From an uncultured Chitinophagaceae bacterium (GTDB lineage: Bacteria > Bacteroidota > Bacteroidia > Chitinophagales > Chitinophagaceae): a stretch of DNA of 64,000 bases. Each line of letters opens with the position of its first letter. Within the stretch, counting starts at the first letter, position 1. Shown here piece by piece: positions 20,001-27,804 of this stretch. A model generated the notes under the pieces. The model was not told the origin of the DNA. It was given only the letters and a program-made list of their open reading frames with translations, and did not search any database. Both the position numbers and the translations under genes were made by a program. The stretch is from NCBI GenBank assembly GCA_903895845.1, contig CAITVK010000055.1:1-64000 (forward strand), given 5' to 3'.

Positions 20001-20521
20001 TAACAGAAGCATTAGCTACACACTTTTATAACATCAACCAAGGTATTGGCGTTCATAAATCACCAACTGTTTATGGGGCGTTTCCTACAGACCCATACTC
20101 TCATACACCGATGGGAAAAGGTGCACAACAACCAGGAATGACTGGTCAGGTGAAGGAAGATATATTAACAAGAATGGCCGAATTAGGGGTGCAAATTCAG
20201 TCAGGTAGAATAGTTTTCAAACCCTATTTACTTCATAAAAGCGAATTCTTGCAAACTACTGTTCATGCGTCTTTTGTTTTGTTAGATGGCAGTTCAAAAT
20301 CGTTACCTCTACAGAAAAACAGTCTGGCTTTTACTGTTTGTCAGGTGCCGGTAACTTATACGCTTTCAAATTCAAACAGAATAGAGGTGTTATATGCAAA
20401 TGGAACTTCAGAAGTATTGGAAACATTAGCGTTAAGCAAAGAAATAAGTAAACAAATCTTTCAAAGGACGAATGCGGTTGCTGAGATAAGTGTCTTTTTA
20501 ACTGAAGATCATTTGAAATAA
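17090..20521 (+). CDS. Probable cytoplasmic beta-1,3-glucan/oligoglucan phosphorylase (GH149- or GH161-like)
   Basis: 1143 residues with no signal peptide. The N-terminal half has beta-sandwich segments seen in GH94-related phosphorylases (GALTAGRKDAEHALFPYYTD, FSERGIGKFNYTRN, LLDGLQNLLPYGVG, KGRSGAYFVASELSL). The central part has RRHGDPSRPWNKFSI, LDYQGNWRDIFQNWESLA, FDGYNPYRVTKSGFDW and YIGYWGDHQIIYLLKFFEF, resembling (alpha/alpha)6-barrel phosphorylases. Length near 1100 and a home beside GH16, GH17 and GH30 fit GH149, whose members phosphorolyse beta-1,3-oligoglucans to glucose 1-phosphate. The assignment is from memory of the family and not from a search. No GH3 beta-glucosidase is present, so phosphorolysis may finish the pathway. 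Its stop abuts the next ATG exactly. Confidence 0.7.
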   Translation: MRNETICLDTIDVTGETFFKISNVSEMPPFFMSIVSDSNHWMFISSNGALTAGRKDAEHALFPYYTDDKITNSVENTGSKTIFWVDKNNKQYLWEPFSERGIGKFNYTRNLYKSQFGNKIIFEEINNDLEIAFQYQWNSSNKYGFVRVSKLTNLSGTTVTVKLLDGLQNLLPYGVGSDLQNSYSNLADAYKRTELIPETGVAIIALSAIIVDKAEPSEALKANVAWSLGLDNATYLLSSSQLKNFRINGIVQQEEDSKGRSGAYFVASELSLSSNENKEWTIVANVNQDHAAIVQLSESIRNDADLLQKVTADIQLGTENLIKLVAAADGLHYTTDKLKDTRHFNNVLFNIMRGGIFDNNYQIELWDFSNYLRKANKQVLEKVQAAVEQLPLIFSINTLLELVNQLNDSNFSRLATEYLPLKFSRRHGDPSRPWNKFSINTKSEIDGSKILDYQGNWRDIFQNWESLAHSYPEFMEGMIAKFLNASTFDGYNPYRVTKSGFDWETIEPDNPWSYIGYWGDHQIIYLLKFFEFLDKHRPGHIHQLLGKNDYVYANVPYKIKSYKDIVHNPKDTILFDHKGDLAIRERMKGLGADGALLTKANANIDIYQVSFCEKVFATVLSKLSNFVPEGGIWMNTQRPEWNDANNALVGNGLSMVTLYYLRRFLNFFQPIFENADATEITFSDELFTFFEEVSGTFKTYKHTLWTKINDTDRKRITDALGLAGSNYRNKIYANGLSGQKKVVTAAQLLKFVELSSAFLEHSINANKRNDGLYHTYNLISYEEATVQISHLSEMLEGQVAVLSSGFLTAEQSLKLLDALRNSALYRQDQNSYILYPNKNLPKFLEKNTIRKESAEGSLLIKQLLEDGNNTIVEKDILGELHFNGNFRNANDLEKALQQLDNMYNNLVEKERRLILNLFEEVFCHKEFTGRSGTFFGYEGLGSIYWHMVSKLLLAVQENCDKAIEQQSSKEITEALATHFYNINQGIGVHKSPTVYGAFPTDPYSHTPMGKGAQQPGMTGQVKEDILTRMAELGVQIQSGRIVFKPYLLHKSEFLQTTVHASFVLLDGSSKSLPLQKNSLAFTVCQVPVTYTLSNSNRIEVLYANGTSEVLETLALSKEISKQIFQRTNAVAEISVFLTEDHLK

Positions 20522-21772
20522 ATGAATAAACTACTTGCCATATCACTTTTATTGCTTGTTGCATGCAATCCTCTTAAAAAATCGGGAGTACATGCAAATA
20601 ATATGACTGCCCAGCAGCTATTGGGTAATGTCAATTATCAAGGTATTTGTTATGGGGGCTACAGAACTCAAACAAGAGACACCGAGACCACCGTTGCGGA
20701 AATAAAAGAGGATTTAAAGATTCTAAAGGCTGTCCACATTAAATTTATAAGAACCTATAATGTGCATCATACAGAAGCGGCTAACTTATTAAAAGCCATT
20801 AGTGAGTTGAAAAAAGAAGATAATTCTTTCGAAATGTATGTAATGCTTGGTGCTTGGATTGATTGTAAAAACGCTTGGATAGATAAAACCCATATTCGTA
20901 ATGAAGATAGTGAGCGTAATTCAACAGAGATAACTGAAGCTGTACGATTGGCAAATGAATATCCCGACATCGTAAAAATAATTTCCGTGGGTAATGAAGC
21001 GATGGTAAAATGGGCTTGGTCATATTATGTAGATCCTAGTATTATCCTAAAATGGGTTAATTACTTACAGCATTTAAAAACACAGCACCAGCTTCCAAAG
21101 GATGTCTGGATAACCTCTTCCGACAATTTTGCCTCCTGGGGTGGGGGTGCTAAAGAATACCATACCGAAGACCTGAATAAATTGATTAAAGCTATCGATT
21201 ACATTTCCATGCATACCTACCCTATGCACGATACCCATTATAATCCTGCTTTTTGGGGCATAAAAGAATCTGAACAAGGATTAACAGAGAAAGAAAAGAT
21301 AGATGCTGCCATGAAAAGAGCAGTTGATTATGCAACAACTCAATACAATAGTGTTGTGAGTTATATGAAATCTATTGGCGTCAACAAACCTGTTCATATT
21401 GGTGAAACAGGGTGGGCAACCATCTCCAATGAACAATATGGTAGTGATGGTTCTAAAGCTACGGACGAATACAAGTCCGCGAAATATTATCAATTGATGA
21501 GAGATTGGACTAACAAGGCTGGTATTACCTGCTTCTACTTCGAGGCTTTTGATGAAAACTGGAAAAATAGTAATAATCCATTAGGATCTGAAAATCATTT
21601 TGGATTAATCAATATGCAATCTCAAGCAAAATATATGCTCTGGGATGCTGTTGATAAAGGCGTTTTTAAAGGACTTACCAGAAATGGCAAACCCATTTTA
21701 AAAACGTACAATGGCAATGAAAAAGCACTGTGGTTAGATGTAAAAACACCTACAAGTAGTTTAAAAAATTGA
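20522..21772 (+). CDS. GH17 beta-1,3-glucanase-type lipoprotein
   Basis: 416 residues starting on the base after the preceding stop. The lipobox is at Cys15 (LLLLVAC). GH17 features are NYQGICYGGYR at the barrel entry, IKFIRTYNVHHT, IISVGNEAM with acid/base Glu159, DYISMHTYPMHD, and HIGETGWAT with nucleophile Glu295. FYFEAFDENWK follows near the end of the barrel. GH17 enzymes hydrolyse or transglycosylate beta-1,3-glucan. Bacterial members in laminarin loci are exo- or endo-acting on debranched chains. A surface or periplasmic-face location is inferred from the lipoprotein signal. Confidence 0.9.
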   Translation: MNKLLAISLLLLVACNPLKKSGVHANNMTAQQLLGNVNYQGICYGGYRTQTRDTETTVAEIKEDLKILKAVHIKFIRTYNVHHTEAANLLKAISELKKEDNSFEMYVMLGAWIDCKNAWIDKTHIRNEDSERNSTEITEAVRLANEYPDIVKIISVGNEAMVKWAWSYYVDPSIILKWVNYLQHLKTQHQLPKDVWITSSDNFASWGGGAKEYHTEDLNKLIKAIDYISMHTYPMHDTHYNPAFWGIKESEQGLTEKEKIDAAMKRAVDYATTQYNSVVSYMKSIGVNKPVHIGETGWATISNEQYGSDGSKATDEYKSAKYYQLMRDWTNKAGITCFYFEAFDENWKNSNNPLGSENHFGLINMQSQAKYMLWDAVDKGVFKGLTRNGKPILKTYNGNEKALWLDVKTPTSSLKN

Positions 21773-21777
21773 GGATA

Positions 21778-23292
21778 ATGATGTTGTTTAAAAGGTTAAT
21801 TAATAGGTACACATTCTTCATAATAGCAATTATGATGGTATTTGTGCTTATTAATAATCAGGCAATGGCACAGCTAAAGGTAGAAGTTTATGAAACATCT
21901 GCAAATGGCAATTCATTAAAAAAGGTTACCCAATTTATTGATAGTAAAATACCTGTTGAGGTTGATATTAATCCATCAGAAAAGTTTCAGACGATAACAG
22001 GTTTTGGGGGAGCCTTCACAGAATCATCTGCTTTTTTGTTAACGAAGCTAAGTTTAAAGAATAGAGAAAAAGTCCTTGAAGCTTATTTTTCCGAGGATGG
22101 CGCAAATTATTCTTTAACAAGAACACATATCAATTCCTGTGATTTTTCATTGAGTAATTATGCCTATTCAACTGTTGCTAACGACAATAAACTAGAACAT
22201 TTCAGCATTGACCACGACAAGACTTACTTGATTCCCATGATAAAACAGGCACAAAGCTTTTCTAAAAATGGGTTTAAAATTATTTCCTCCCCTTGGACTG
22301 CACCGCCTTGGATGAAAGACAATAATGATTGGCGGGGTGGAAAACTATTGCCCGAATACAGGGAAACTTGGGCACTCTATTTTTCAAAATATATACAAGC
22401 CTATAAAAAGGAAGGGATTAATATCTGGGGCGTTACCGTAGAAAATGAACCATTAGGAAGTGGGAACAATTGGGAGAGTATGATTTATACCCCCCAAGAA
22501 ATGACTGACTTTGTTCATGATTATTTAGGGCCTCATCTTGCAAAAGAGGGTTTGTCGGCTATTAAAATCTTAGGGTACGACCAAAATCGTGGTGAAGACC
22601 TTACGAACTGGGCGAAAACAATGTTTGCAGATAGTCTTACTTCTAAATATTTTGGAGGCACTGCCGTGCATTGGTACAACAGCACTTACGATTATTTTCC
22701 TCAATCCCTACAGTACACGCATCAGATTTCGAAGGGTAAATATTTAATTAATACCGAGGCTTGCATCGACTCGCAAAAACCTGAATGGAAGAATGATAAA
22801 TGGTTTTGGAGTAAGCAAGCAAGGGATTGGGGTTGGACTTGGGCTCCCGAAAAAGAAAAATACCTTCATCCTGAGTATGTTCCTGTTTTTAGATATGCCC
22901 GGGATATTATTGGTTGTCTGAATAACTATGTTGATGGTTGGATCGATTGGAATATGGTTCTGGATAAACAAGGCGGTCCTAATTGGGCTAAGAACTGGTG
23001 TGCGGCGCCTATACTGGTGGATACAGCAAATGATGAAGTTTATTACACTCCGTTGTATTATACAATGGCACATTTCAGCAAATTCATCCGTCCGGGTGCA
23101 GTAAAAATTGGTTGTGTTATCAATAATCAGGAGCTGATGGCAACTGCTGTAAAGAATCTGGATGGCTCTTTTGCAGTCGTCATTTTTAATCCAACTGATA
23201 AAGTTCAATCGCTGAAGATTAAATTGAATGGTCATTCAAAAAATATCTCAATTGACGCAAATGCATTACAAACAGTTGTTCTAAAATTGTAA
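21778..23292 (+). CDS. GH30 family hydrolase, probable beta-1,6-glucanase
   Basis: 504 residues from the ATG at 21778. A TTG at 21769 overlaps the GH17 stop and is less likely. The signal sequence ends MAQLKVE. FQTITGFGGAFTESSAFLL is the GH30 hallmark. Acid/base Glu224 lies in VTVENEP and nucleophile Glu327 in LINTEACI. VDGWIDWNMVLDKQGGPNW and a C-terminal beta-sandwich (SKFIRPGAVKIGC, AVVIFNP) complete the fold. In laminarin loci GH30_1/GH30_3 enzymes remove beta-1,6-linked glucose branches. That specificity is inferred from context. It is 5 bases after the GH17 stop. Confidence 0.9.
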   Translation: MMLFKRLINRYTFFIIAIMMVFVLINNQAMAQLKVEVYETSANGNSLKKVTQFIDSKIPVEVDINPSEKFQTITGFGGAFTESSAFLLTKLSLKNREKVLEAYFSEDGANYSLTRTHINSCDFSLSNYAYSTVANDNKLEHFSIDHDKTYLIPMIKQAQSFSKNGFKIISSPWTAPPWMKDNNDWRGGKLLPEYRETWALYFSKYIQAYKKEGINIWGVTVENEPLGSGNNWESMIYTPQEMTDFVHDYLGPHLAKEGLSAIKILGYDQNRGEDLTNWAKTMFADSLTSKYFGGTAVHWYNSTYDYFPQSLQYTHQISKGKYLINTEACIDSQKPEWKNDKWFWSKQARDWGWTWAPEKEKYLHPEYVPVFRYARDIIGCLNNYVDGWIDWNMVLDKQGGPNWAKNWCAAPILVDTANDEVYYTPLYYTMAHFSKFIRPGAVKIGCVINNQELMATAVKNLDGSFAVVIFNPTDKVQSLKIKLNGHSKNISIDANALQTVVLKL

Positions 23293-23320
23293 TAGTTGTA
23301 CGGTTTAAACACTTAAAAAA

Positions 23321-24751
23321 ATGTCAAACGAAATTTCAAACACAGCAAAAGTGGTTCCTATGGGACAAAAAATTGCATTTGGATTAGGCATGCTTGCCAA
23401 CCAGATGTTTCCCGCTGCCTTGGGTATTTTCATGGTTGTGTTGGTACAAGATTTAAAATTTCCTGCATGGATGTGGGGTATTTTATTCTTCTTGCCCAGA
23501 ATATTTGATGCCTTTATCGACCCAATCATGGGATTCATCTCAGATAATACAAGATCTAAGTGGGGACGGCGAAGGCATTATGTTTTTATTGGGGCAATTA
23601 TTATGGGACTTTCTTTTGTTGCAATGTGGCAGCTGTACAGAGAAAATGGGGTTCAATATAATTTCATCTACTTCCTTTTATGGTCGTTTATCTTCTATCT
23701 GGGGCTATCCATTTTTAGTGTTCCCTACGTGGCGATGGGTTACGAAATGAGCGACGACTTTCATGAACGTACAAGCATCATGGCTATTTCGCAATGGATT
23801 GGACAATGGGCTTGGGTAATTGCCCCTTGGTTTTGGGTTATTATGTACGACCCAAAATGGTTTCCTAATGCAGATACGGCAACAAGAACATTGGCAGTTT
23901 GGGTGGGTATTGTTTGTATGATATTGGCAATGATGCCTGCTGTTTTCATTAATAGTAAGTCTACCAAAGAGGAAGTAACTTTTTCTCCCCTCACTTTTGG
24001 TACAATTGGCGGCAGCTTGAAAGAAATTTTTAAAAGTTTCAAAGAAGCCTTTAGTAATAAGCCTTTTACGAAACTTTGTATTGCTACTTTTTTAATTTTC
24101 AATGCCTTTAATACGGTTGCCGGCTTTACTTTCTTCATTGTAGTGTATTATCTTTTCAATGGAAATACGGGTGCTGCGGGTATTTGGCCAACACTTTTTG
24201 GATGTGTGGGTGCGTTGTCTACCACCTTTGTAGTAATACCTATTGTGGCGCGATTATCCAAAGCAATGGGTAAAAAGAATGCCTTTTTAGCTTCACAAGG
24301 GGTATCTATTTTTGGTTATATCTTACTATGGTTTTTGTTTATTCCCGGCAAACCCTTTATGTTTTTGTTTGCCTTGCCCTTCTTTTCCTTTGGTATTGGC
24401 AGTTTGTTTACGTTGATGATGTCTATGACGGCGGATGTTTGCGATATGGACGAATTAAACTCAAACAAACGCCGCGAAGGAATCTTTGGTGCCATCTATT
24501 GGTGGATGGTAAAGTTTGGTTTTGCAATAGCCGGACTACTTACAGGAGTCATTATGTCGTTAGTAGGTTTCAATCCTAATTTGCCCGTACAAACAGAAGG
24601 AGCAGTTACTGGGTTAAGACTATTTTTCTCTGGAATTCCTATTCTAGGAACGTTGATAGCGATGTGGGTAATGCGGAATTATGATTTGACAGAAGAAAAA
24701 GCAAGAGAAATAAAACAAGAATTGGATGCCAGGAAAAAATTAGTTCCATAA
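23321..24751 (+). CDS. GPH-family (MelB-like) sugar:cation symporter of the MFS
   Basis: 476 residues with about 12 hydrophobic segments. The GPH signature between helices 2 and 3 reads FDAFIDPIMGFISDNTRSKW followed by GRRRHYVF. A later MSMTADVCDMDELNSNKRRE segment is the conserved cytoplasmic loop of the family. It imports glycosides across the inner membrane with a cation. As the last gene of the locus, 28 bases after GH30, it probably delivers beta-gluco-oligosaccharides to the cytoplasmic phosphorylase. Confidence 0.9.
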   Translation: MSNEISNTAKVVPMGQKIAFGLGMLANQMFPAALGIFMVVLVQDLKFPAWMWGILFFLPRIFDAFIDPIMGFISDNTRSKWGRRRHYVFIGAIIMGLSFVAMWQLYRENGVQYNFIYFLLWSFIFYLGLSIFSVPYVAMGYEMSDDFHERTSIMAISQWIGQWAWVIAPWFWVIMYDPKWFPNADTATRTLAVWVGIVCMILAMMPAVFINSKSTKEEVTFSPLTFGTIGGSLKEIFKSFKEAFSNKPFTKLCIATFLIFNAFNTVAGFTFFIVVYYLFNGNTGAAGIWPTLFGCVGALSTTFVVIPIVARLSKAMGKKNAFLASQGVSIFGYILLWFLFIPGKPFMFLFALPFFSFGIGSLFTLMMSMTADVCDMDELNSNKRREGIFGAIYWWMVKFGFAIAGLLTGVIMSLVGFNPNLPVQTEGAVTGLRLFFSGIPILGTLIAMWVMRNYDLTEEKAREIKQELDARKKLVP

Positions 24752-24831
24752 TAATTACCTCATTCACTTTTCAAGAGAATACCCTAAACCCCTAAGGTCT
24801 GTGAAGCAATTGTTTCATGGGCTTTTTTTAT

Positions 24832-25004
24832 TAGATAGTAGTTATTAGATGATAGATAGTAGATGATAGATATTAGATAGCAGTTATTAGATAGTAGGTG
24901 GTAATAAGAGAAGCCCCTGAAGTATCAACTCCAAGGGCTTTCCTTTTTAAGAACTATTAATTATTATCTACTATCTACTATCTATCATCTATTATCTACG
25001 ATAC
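24832..25004. repeat. 14-bp (2 x 7) TAGATAG-type array with opposed arms
   Basis: Five exact 14-base units begin at 24832, 24846, 24860, 24874 and 24888 (TAGATAGTAGTTAT and variants). The complementary motif (CTATCTACTATCTATCATC) follows at about 24958-25004. The central terminator hairpin at 24911 lies between the arms, so the whole can fold into one long cruciform or hairpin. The right arm supplies the last codons of the next gene. Confidence 0.8.
24911..24948. terminator. Hairpin with T-rich tail between GPH and the next gene
   Basis: AAGCCC (24911-24916) pairs with GGGCTT (24935-24940), followed by TCCTTTTT. The stem is short, but it sits at the centre of the TAGATAG arms, between converging genes. 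Confidence 0.5.
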
Positions 25005-25658
25005 TATTCCATCAAACTTAGTTGCCACTGTGCCCAATACAGCACGGGTGTTGAAGTAACGGGCGAAGGCAATAAAAGCCATCCCAAAATGGGTGTCCGA
25101 AAAAACTACATGGCCACTATTTGTTTTGTACATGATGGTCTGCGTGCAATCGGCTTCCTTGGGAGGCGTTGTGCCAATAGCATAAAAACCAAAGGTTACC
25201 GTAATCCCATCCTGGCCGGCAGGTTCGCCGCCAACGGGAGTACCAAAAACCATGGTGCCACCCAAATTTCCCGACCTCTCATATTGCACCGAGGGCGCAA
25301 CAATGGCAACAGGCGACAGCGTGTGCGAGTCGCTATCGTTGTGCACCCCACATGCAGTACGGTTTACATCGGTCATCAAAGTATTTGTTTTCATCGCCAT
25401 TCCCATTTTCCTTATTCTCGCTTCGTAGGGCACACGGGCATCTGAGGTAGCCTGCACATCAAGCGGGGTGCGGCTAGCTTTCACCGACGAGATGGCGTAG
25501 TCGGTATTAAAAATAGTTTGCTCGCCCACCAATGCCGTGGCATCTGTCAAATTCAATCCCCAACCTGTTTTGTTTGCGGCTACTTCCACGCAAAAATTGT
25601 CTCCAAAAATTTTAAAATCTGTAATTCCCGGAGGAACCCAATCATCATTATGTGACAT
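24996..25658 (-). CDS. Uncharacterised protein, 220 residues
   Basis: No family is recognised. The start is placed at the ATG at 25658 (MSHNDDWVPPGITDFK). The open frame extends 54 codons upstream, but that part reads through a 21-bp array (GRQLNLL heptads) and is unlikely to be translated. The protein has no signal peptide or membrane segment. It begins with a domain carrying GITDFKIFGDNFCVEVAANK. The middle is Thr/Ser-rich and hydrophilic (VNRTACGVHNDSDSHTLSP) and the C-terminal third has an FARYFNTRAVLGTVATK segment. Its final codons and TAG stop lie inside the TAGATAG repeat arm. The gene at 42184 has a similar setting, with an array 5' of an unknown cytoplasmic protein. Confidence 0.65.
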   Translation of the reverse strand: MSHNDDWVPPGITDFKIFGDNFCVEVAANKTGWGLNLTDATALVGEQTIFNTDYAISSVKASRTPLDVQATSDARVPYEARIRKMGMAMKTNTLMTDVNRTACGVHNDSDSHTLSPVAIVAPSVQYERSGNLGGTMVFGTPVGGEPAGQDGITVTFGFYAIGTTPPKEADCTQTIMYKTNSGHVVFSDTHFGMAFIAFARYFNTRAVLGTVATKFDGIVS

Positions 25659-25701
25659 AATTTGTAATTTTAAATGAAAAGAAATGTTGTAATTAATTTT
25701 T

Positions 25702-25869
25702 AATTGTCTACCCGCAAGGTTCAACTGTCTACCCAGAAGGTTTAATTGTCTACCCAGAGTGATTAACTGTCCACCCGGAAGGTTTAACTGTCTACCCGCA
25801 AGCTTTGATTGTCTACCCAAAAAGTCTAATTGTCTACCCAGAGTGATTAACTGTCCACCCAGAACAGCT
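25702..25869. repeat. 21-bp tandem array, AATTGTCTACCC type, 8 units
   Basis: Units start at 25702, 25723, 25744, 25765, 25786, 25807, 25828 and 25849. Each begins AATTGTCTACCC or AACTGTC(T/C)ACCC, with a variable last 9 bases. It ends 43 bases upstream of the start of the minus-strand gene at 25658. On the minus strand it is free of stops in one frame and reads as GRQLNLL heptads. Confidence 0.9.
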
Positions 25870-26082
25870 AATTGTAACTCATAAAAGCTTTAGAAAGTTG
25901 CCTAAAGCAATAGTATATGATGATACAAAACAGCCCCCATGATATTTTAAGAAGCTGGTGAAAGTGATACTGTCATTGGGTTTCGCAATCGGTAGGGGAG
26001 CGCTTTTTAGTAACGGTTCCTCGCTATCGAGTCACAGAGGTAGCGATAAGTTTGGATAGTGGGGGATTTAATTATTGAGATT

Positions 26083-26115
26083 AGAATTGTCAACTTTTTA
26101 AAAGTTGACAATTCT
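26083..26115. terminator. Perfect 16-bp hairpin
   Basis: AGAATTGTCAACTTTT at 26083-26098 is followed after one base by its exact complement at 26100-26115. The core GTCAAC/GTTGAC is shared with the other hairpins of this region. It could act as a bidirectional terminator, although no gene ends close by. Confidence 0.5.
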
Positions 26116-26152
26116 TGCATAAAACATCCCCAAACCCTGTGATCCGACCTAT

Positions 26153-26210
26153 CGACGCAGGAGATATCTAACCGAAAAAGAATGAGATTTCTCCTTCGTC
26201 GAAAAGACGT
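26153..26210. repeat. REP-like inverted pair (GAGATTTCTCCTTCGTCG type)
   Basis: CGACGCAGGAGATATCT at 26153-26169 is imperfectly complementary to AGATTTCTCCTTCGTCG at about 26185-26201, and GAAAAGACG follows. It is the same dispersed element as at 53720-53789 and 56064-56169. Confidence 0.6.
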
Positions 26211-26220
26211 TGAAATATAA

Positions 26221-26259
26221 CAAACGGTCAACAACCTTCAAAAGGTTGTTGACCGTTTG
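26221..26259. terminator. Perfect 18-bp hairpin, GGTCAACAACCTT family
   Basis: CAAACGGTCAACAACCTT (26221-26238), loop CAA, then the exact complement (26242-26259). The core is identical to the hairpin at 1690. Confidence 0.6.
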
Positions 26260-26398
26260 CATTCCGCATGAAAGGATAGTATATATTTGTGAGGGGATAG
26301 AATGAAAATTAGTTAGGAAAAACCAAACCTACTTATTAGCTAGTAACCGCTTTAGTTACCAAATCATCGATACACTTTATGACATTAATATTGAAAAA

Positions 26399-26863
26399 AT
26401 GAACTTATTGCTCTTCAGAAAAATAATTATCGTTTCAAGTTTGACTGAGACTGAACTTGTTAGCAGACTTTCAGAAATGGTAGATATTGTAGATATAAAG
26501 AAAAATCCTTTTGCTTATAGTAACCCAGACCAATCTAAAAAATATATTGGCCGAATAGAAAGCAGACAATTTAGAATTCACAGAATAGTAATTGGGATGA
26601 ATTCATTCTTACCAATCATACGGGGAACCATTATTGATAATTTTTCTGAAAGGATTATTGAACTTAAAATGAGAGTTCATTTTATCAATGTGGTGTTTTT
26701 ACTTTTGATTGCCGGGATTGCTTTTTATTCTATGATAAAGAATTCTGACTCCGACTTCAGTATTCTCATAATGATTGGACTTTACTTAGGAATGACTATT
26801 TTTTTCTTTAATCAAGAGTGCAACAGATCAATAAAAGACTTAGAGGATGTTTTTATTGACTAA
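26399..26863 (+). CDS. Small membrane protein of unknown function
   Basis: 154 residues with two transmembrane helices at about 101-119 (INVVFLLLIAGIAFYSMI) and 124-142 (ILIMIGLYLGMTIFFF). The N-terminal cytoplasmic-looking part contains YIGRIESRQFRIHRIV and NSFLPIIRGTI. The latter resembles uncharacterised Bacteroidota proteins with an F-x-I-x-R, NSF-x-P-x-I-x-G pattern. No function is assigned. A strong hairpin follows 8 bases after the stop. Confidence 0.65.
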   Translation: MNLLLFRKIIIVSSLTETELVSRLSEMVDIVDIKKNPFAYSNPDQSKKYIGRIESRQFRIHRIVIGMNSFLPIIRGTIIDNFSERIIELKMRVHFINVVFLLLIAGIAFYSMIKNSDSDFSILIMIGLYLGMTIFFFNQECNRSIKDLEDVFID

Positions 26864-26871
26864 AAAACAAC

Positions 26872-26902
26872 CGGTCCACAACCTTCAAAAGGTTGTGGAC
26901 CG
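26872..26902 (+). terminator. 14-bp hairpin, GGTCCACAACCTT variant
   Basis: CGGTCCACAACCTT (26872-26885), loop CAA, exact complement (26889-26902). Compared with the hairpins at 1690 and 26221, an A-to-C change in the left arm is matched by a T-to-G change in the right arm, which keeps the pair. Confidence 0.7.
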
Positions 26903-27034
26903 TAGTGAATCCACGTGAGGGATTGCAGTAGAAATCCTTTTTGCTGCTTGGCAAAAAGATTGGAACGAAAAGCCCGACCCGCCTCGGGGCACGCCCTAAA
27001 ATAACGCATATTTCATAACTCATAACTAGATAAA

Positions 27035-27775
27035 GTGCTGCTTCACAATACCAAAGGAATTGTTTTACGGACGGTTAAATACGGTGAATCCAGCATCGTT
27101 ACAACCGTTTATACCGAACTTTTTGGGGTGCAGAGTTATATTGTGAAGGGTGCTAGACAGGGAACGAAGAAAACGCAAGGTAAGGCGGCTTACTTTCAGG
27201 CGGCGGCCATATTGGATATGACTGTTTACCATAATGAACAGAAGAACCTGCAATTTATTAAGGAATATAACTGGGCTTATCCGTACCAGACCGTATTGTT
27301 CGACGTGGTTAAAAACTGTGTGGCGATGTATATGGTGGAAGTGTTACAACATACCCTGAAAGAACCGGAAACGAACCCCGACCTTTTTTATCTGATAGAA
27401 AATACCCTGCAACAACTAGATAAAGGTACCGATACCCTTACGGCGAATCTGCCTTTATACTTTATGTTGCACCTTGGGATGCAATTGGGGTTTCAGATAC
27501 AGGGCGTTTATAGTGAAGAAACACCCATACTCGATTTATCGGAAGGATACTTTGTCTCAGAAACACCTACTCACCCCTATTATCTCTCGGATGAACTGGC
27601 AATGGTTGCCTCTCAACTGAATTCGATTTTGTTGTACAGCGACCTAGAGAACATAAAGCTAAACCGATTGACAAGACGGAAACTATTGGATGCTTTTGGG
27701 CAATACCTTTCGCTACATATCACCGACTTCGGCACCCTAAAGACGTTGACGGTGTTGCAGGAAATACTTAGTTAG
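27035..27775 (+). CDS. recO: DNA repair protein RecO
   Basis: 246 residues from a GTG at 27035 (read MLLHNTKGIVLRTVKYGE). The N-terminal OB-fold contains TKGIVLRTVKYGESSIVTTV and YIVKGARQGTKK. The helical C-terminal domain includes NLPLYFMLHLGMQLGFQ, where many RecO proteins carry zinc-binding cysteines that are absent here. RecO loads RecA onto SSB-coated DNA with RecR in gap repair. The leader (27010-27030) contains CATAACTCATAACTAG, a short stretch of the 7-nt repeat type. Confidence 0.92.
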   Translation: MLLHNTKGIVLRTVKYGESSIVTTVYTELFGVQSYIVKGARQGTKKTQGKAAYFQAAAILDMTVYHNEQKNLQFIKEYNWAYPYQTVLFDVVKNCVAMYMVEVLQHTLKEPETNPDLFYLIENTLQQLDKGTDTLTANLPLYFMLHLGMQLGFQIQGVYSEETPILDLSEGYFVSETPTHPYYLSDELAMVASQLNSILLYSDLENIKLNRLTRRKLLDAFGQYLSLHITDFGTLKTLTVLQEILS

Positions 27776-27804
27776 TGATGAGTTATGAATGATAACTTTT
27801 GAGT

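Larger units (their letters stand above)
6623..24751 (+). other. Beta-1,3(1,6)-glucan (laminarin-type) polysaccharide utilisation locus
   Basis: Ten consecutive + strand genes cover binding (two modular proteins and SusD), outer-membrane import (SusC), depolymerisation (GH16, GH-A, GH17), debranching (GH30), inner-membrane uptake (GPH) and probable phosphorolysis. The spacings from phosphorylase to GPH are 0, 5 and 28 bases, indicating tight coupling. There is no HTCS, SusR or ECF sigma/anti-sigma gene inside or adjacent to the locus in this window. Substrate assignment follows known family specificities. Confidence 0.8.
25870..26398. other. Gene-free stretch with hairpins and a REP-like pair
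   Basis: No coding sequence is credible here. It contains a perfect 16-bp hairpin at 26083-26115, an inverted pair at 26153-26201 and an 18-bp perfect hairpin at 26221-26259. A weak 6-bp dyad (TCGCTA/TAGCGA) lies near 26012-26040. Confidence 0.6.

Noticed and set aside
25659-25820. 54-residue N-terminal extension of the gene at 24996
   Set aside because: It reads through a 21-base array. The ATG at 25658 starts the non-repetitive protein.
26007-26234. 75-codon minus frame
   Set aside because: It crosses REP-like hairpins and shows no protein features.
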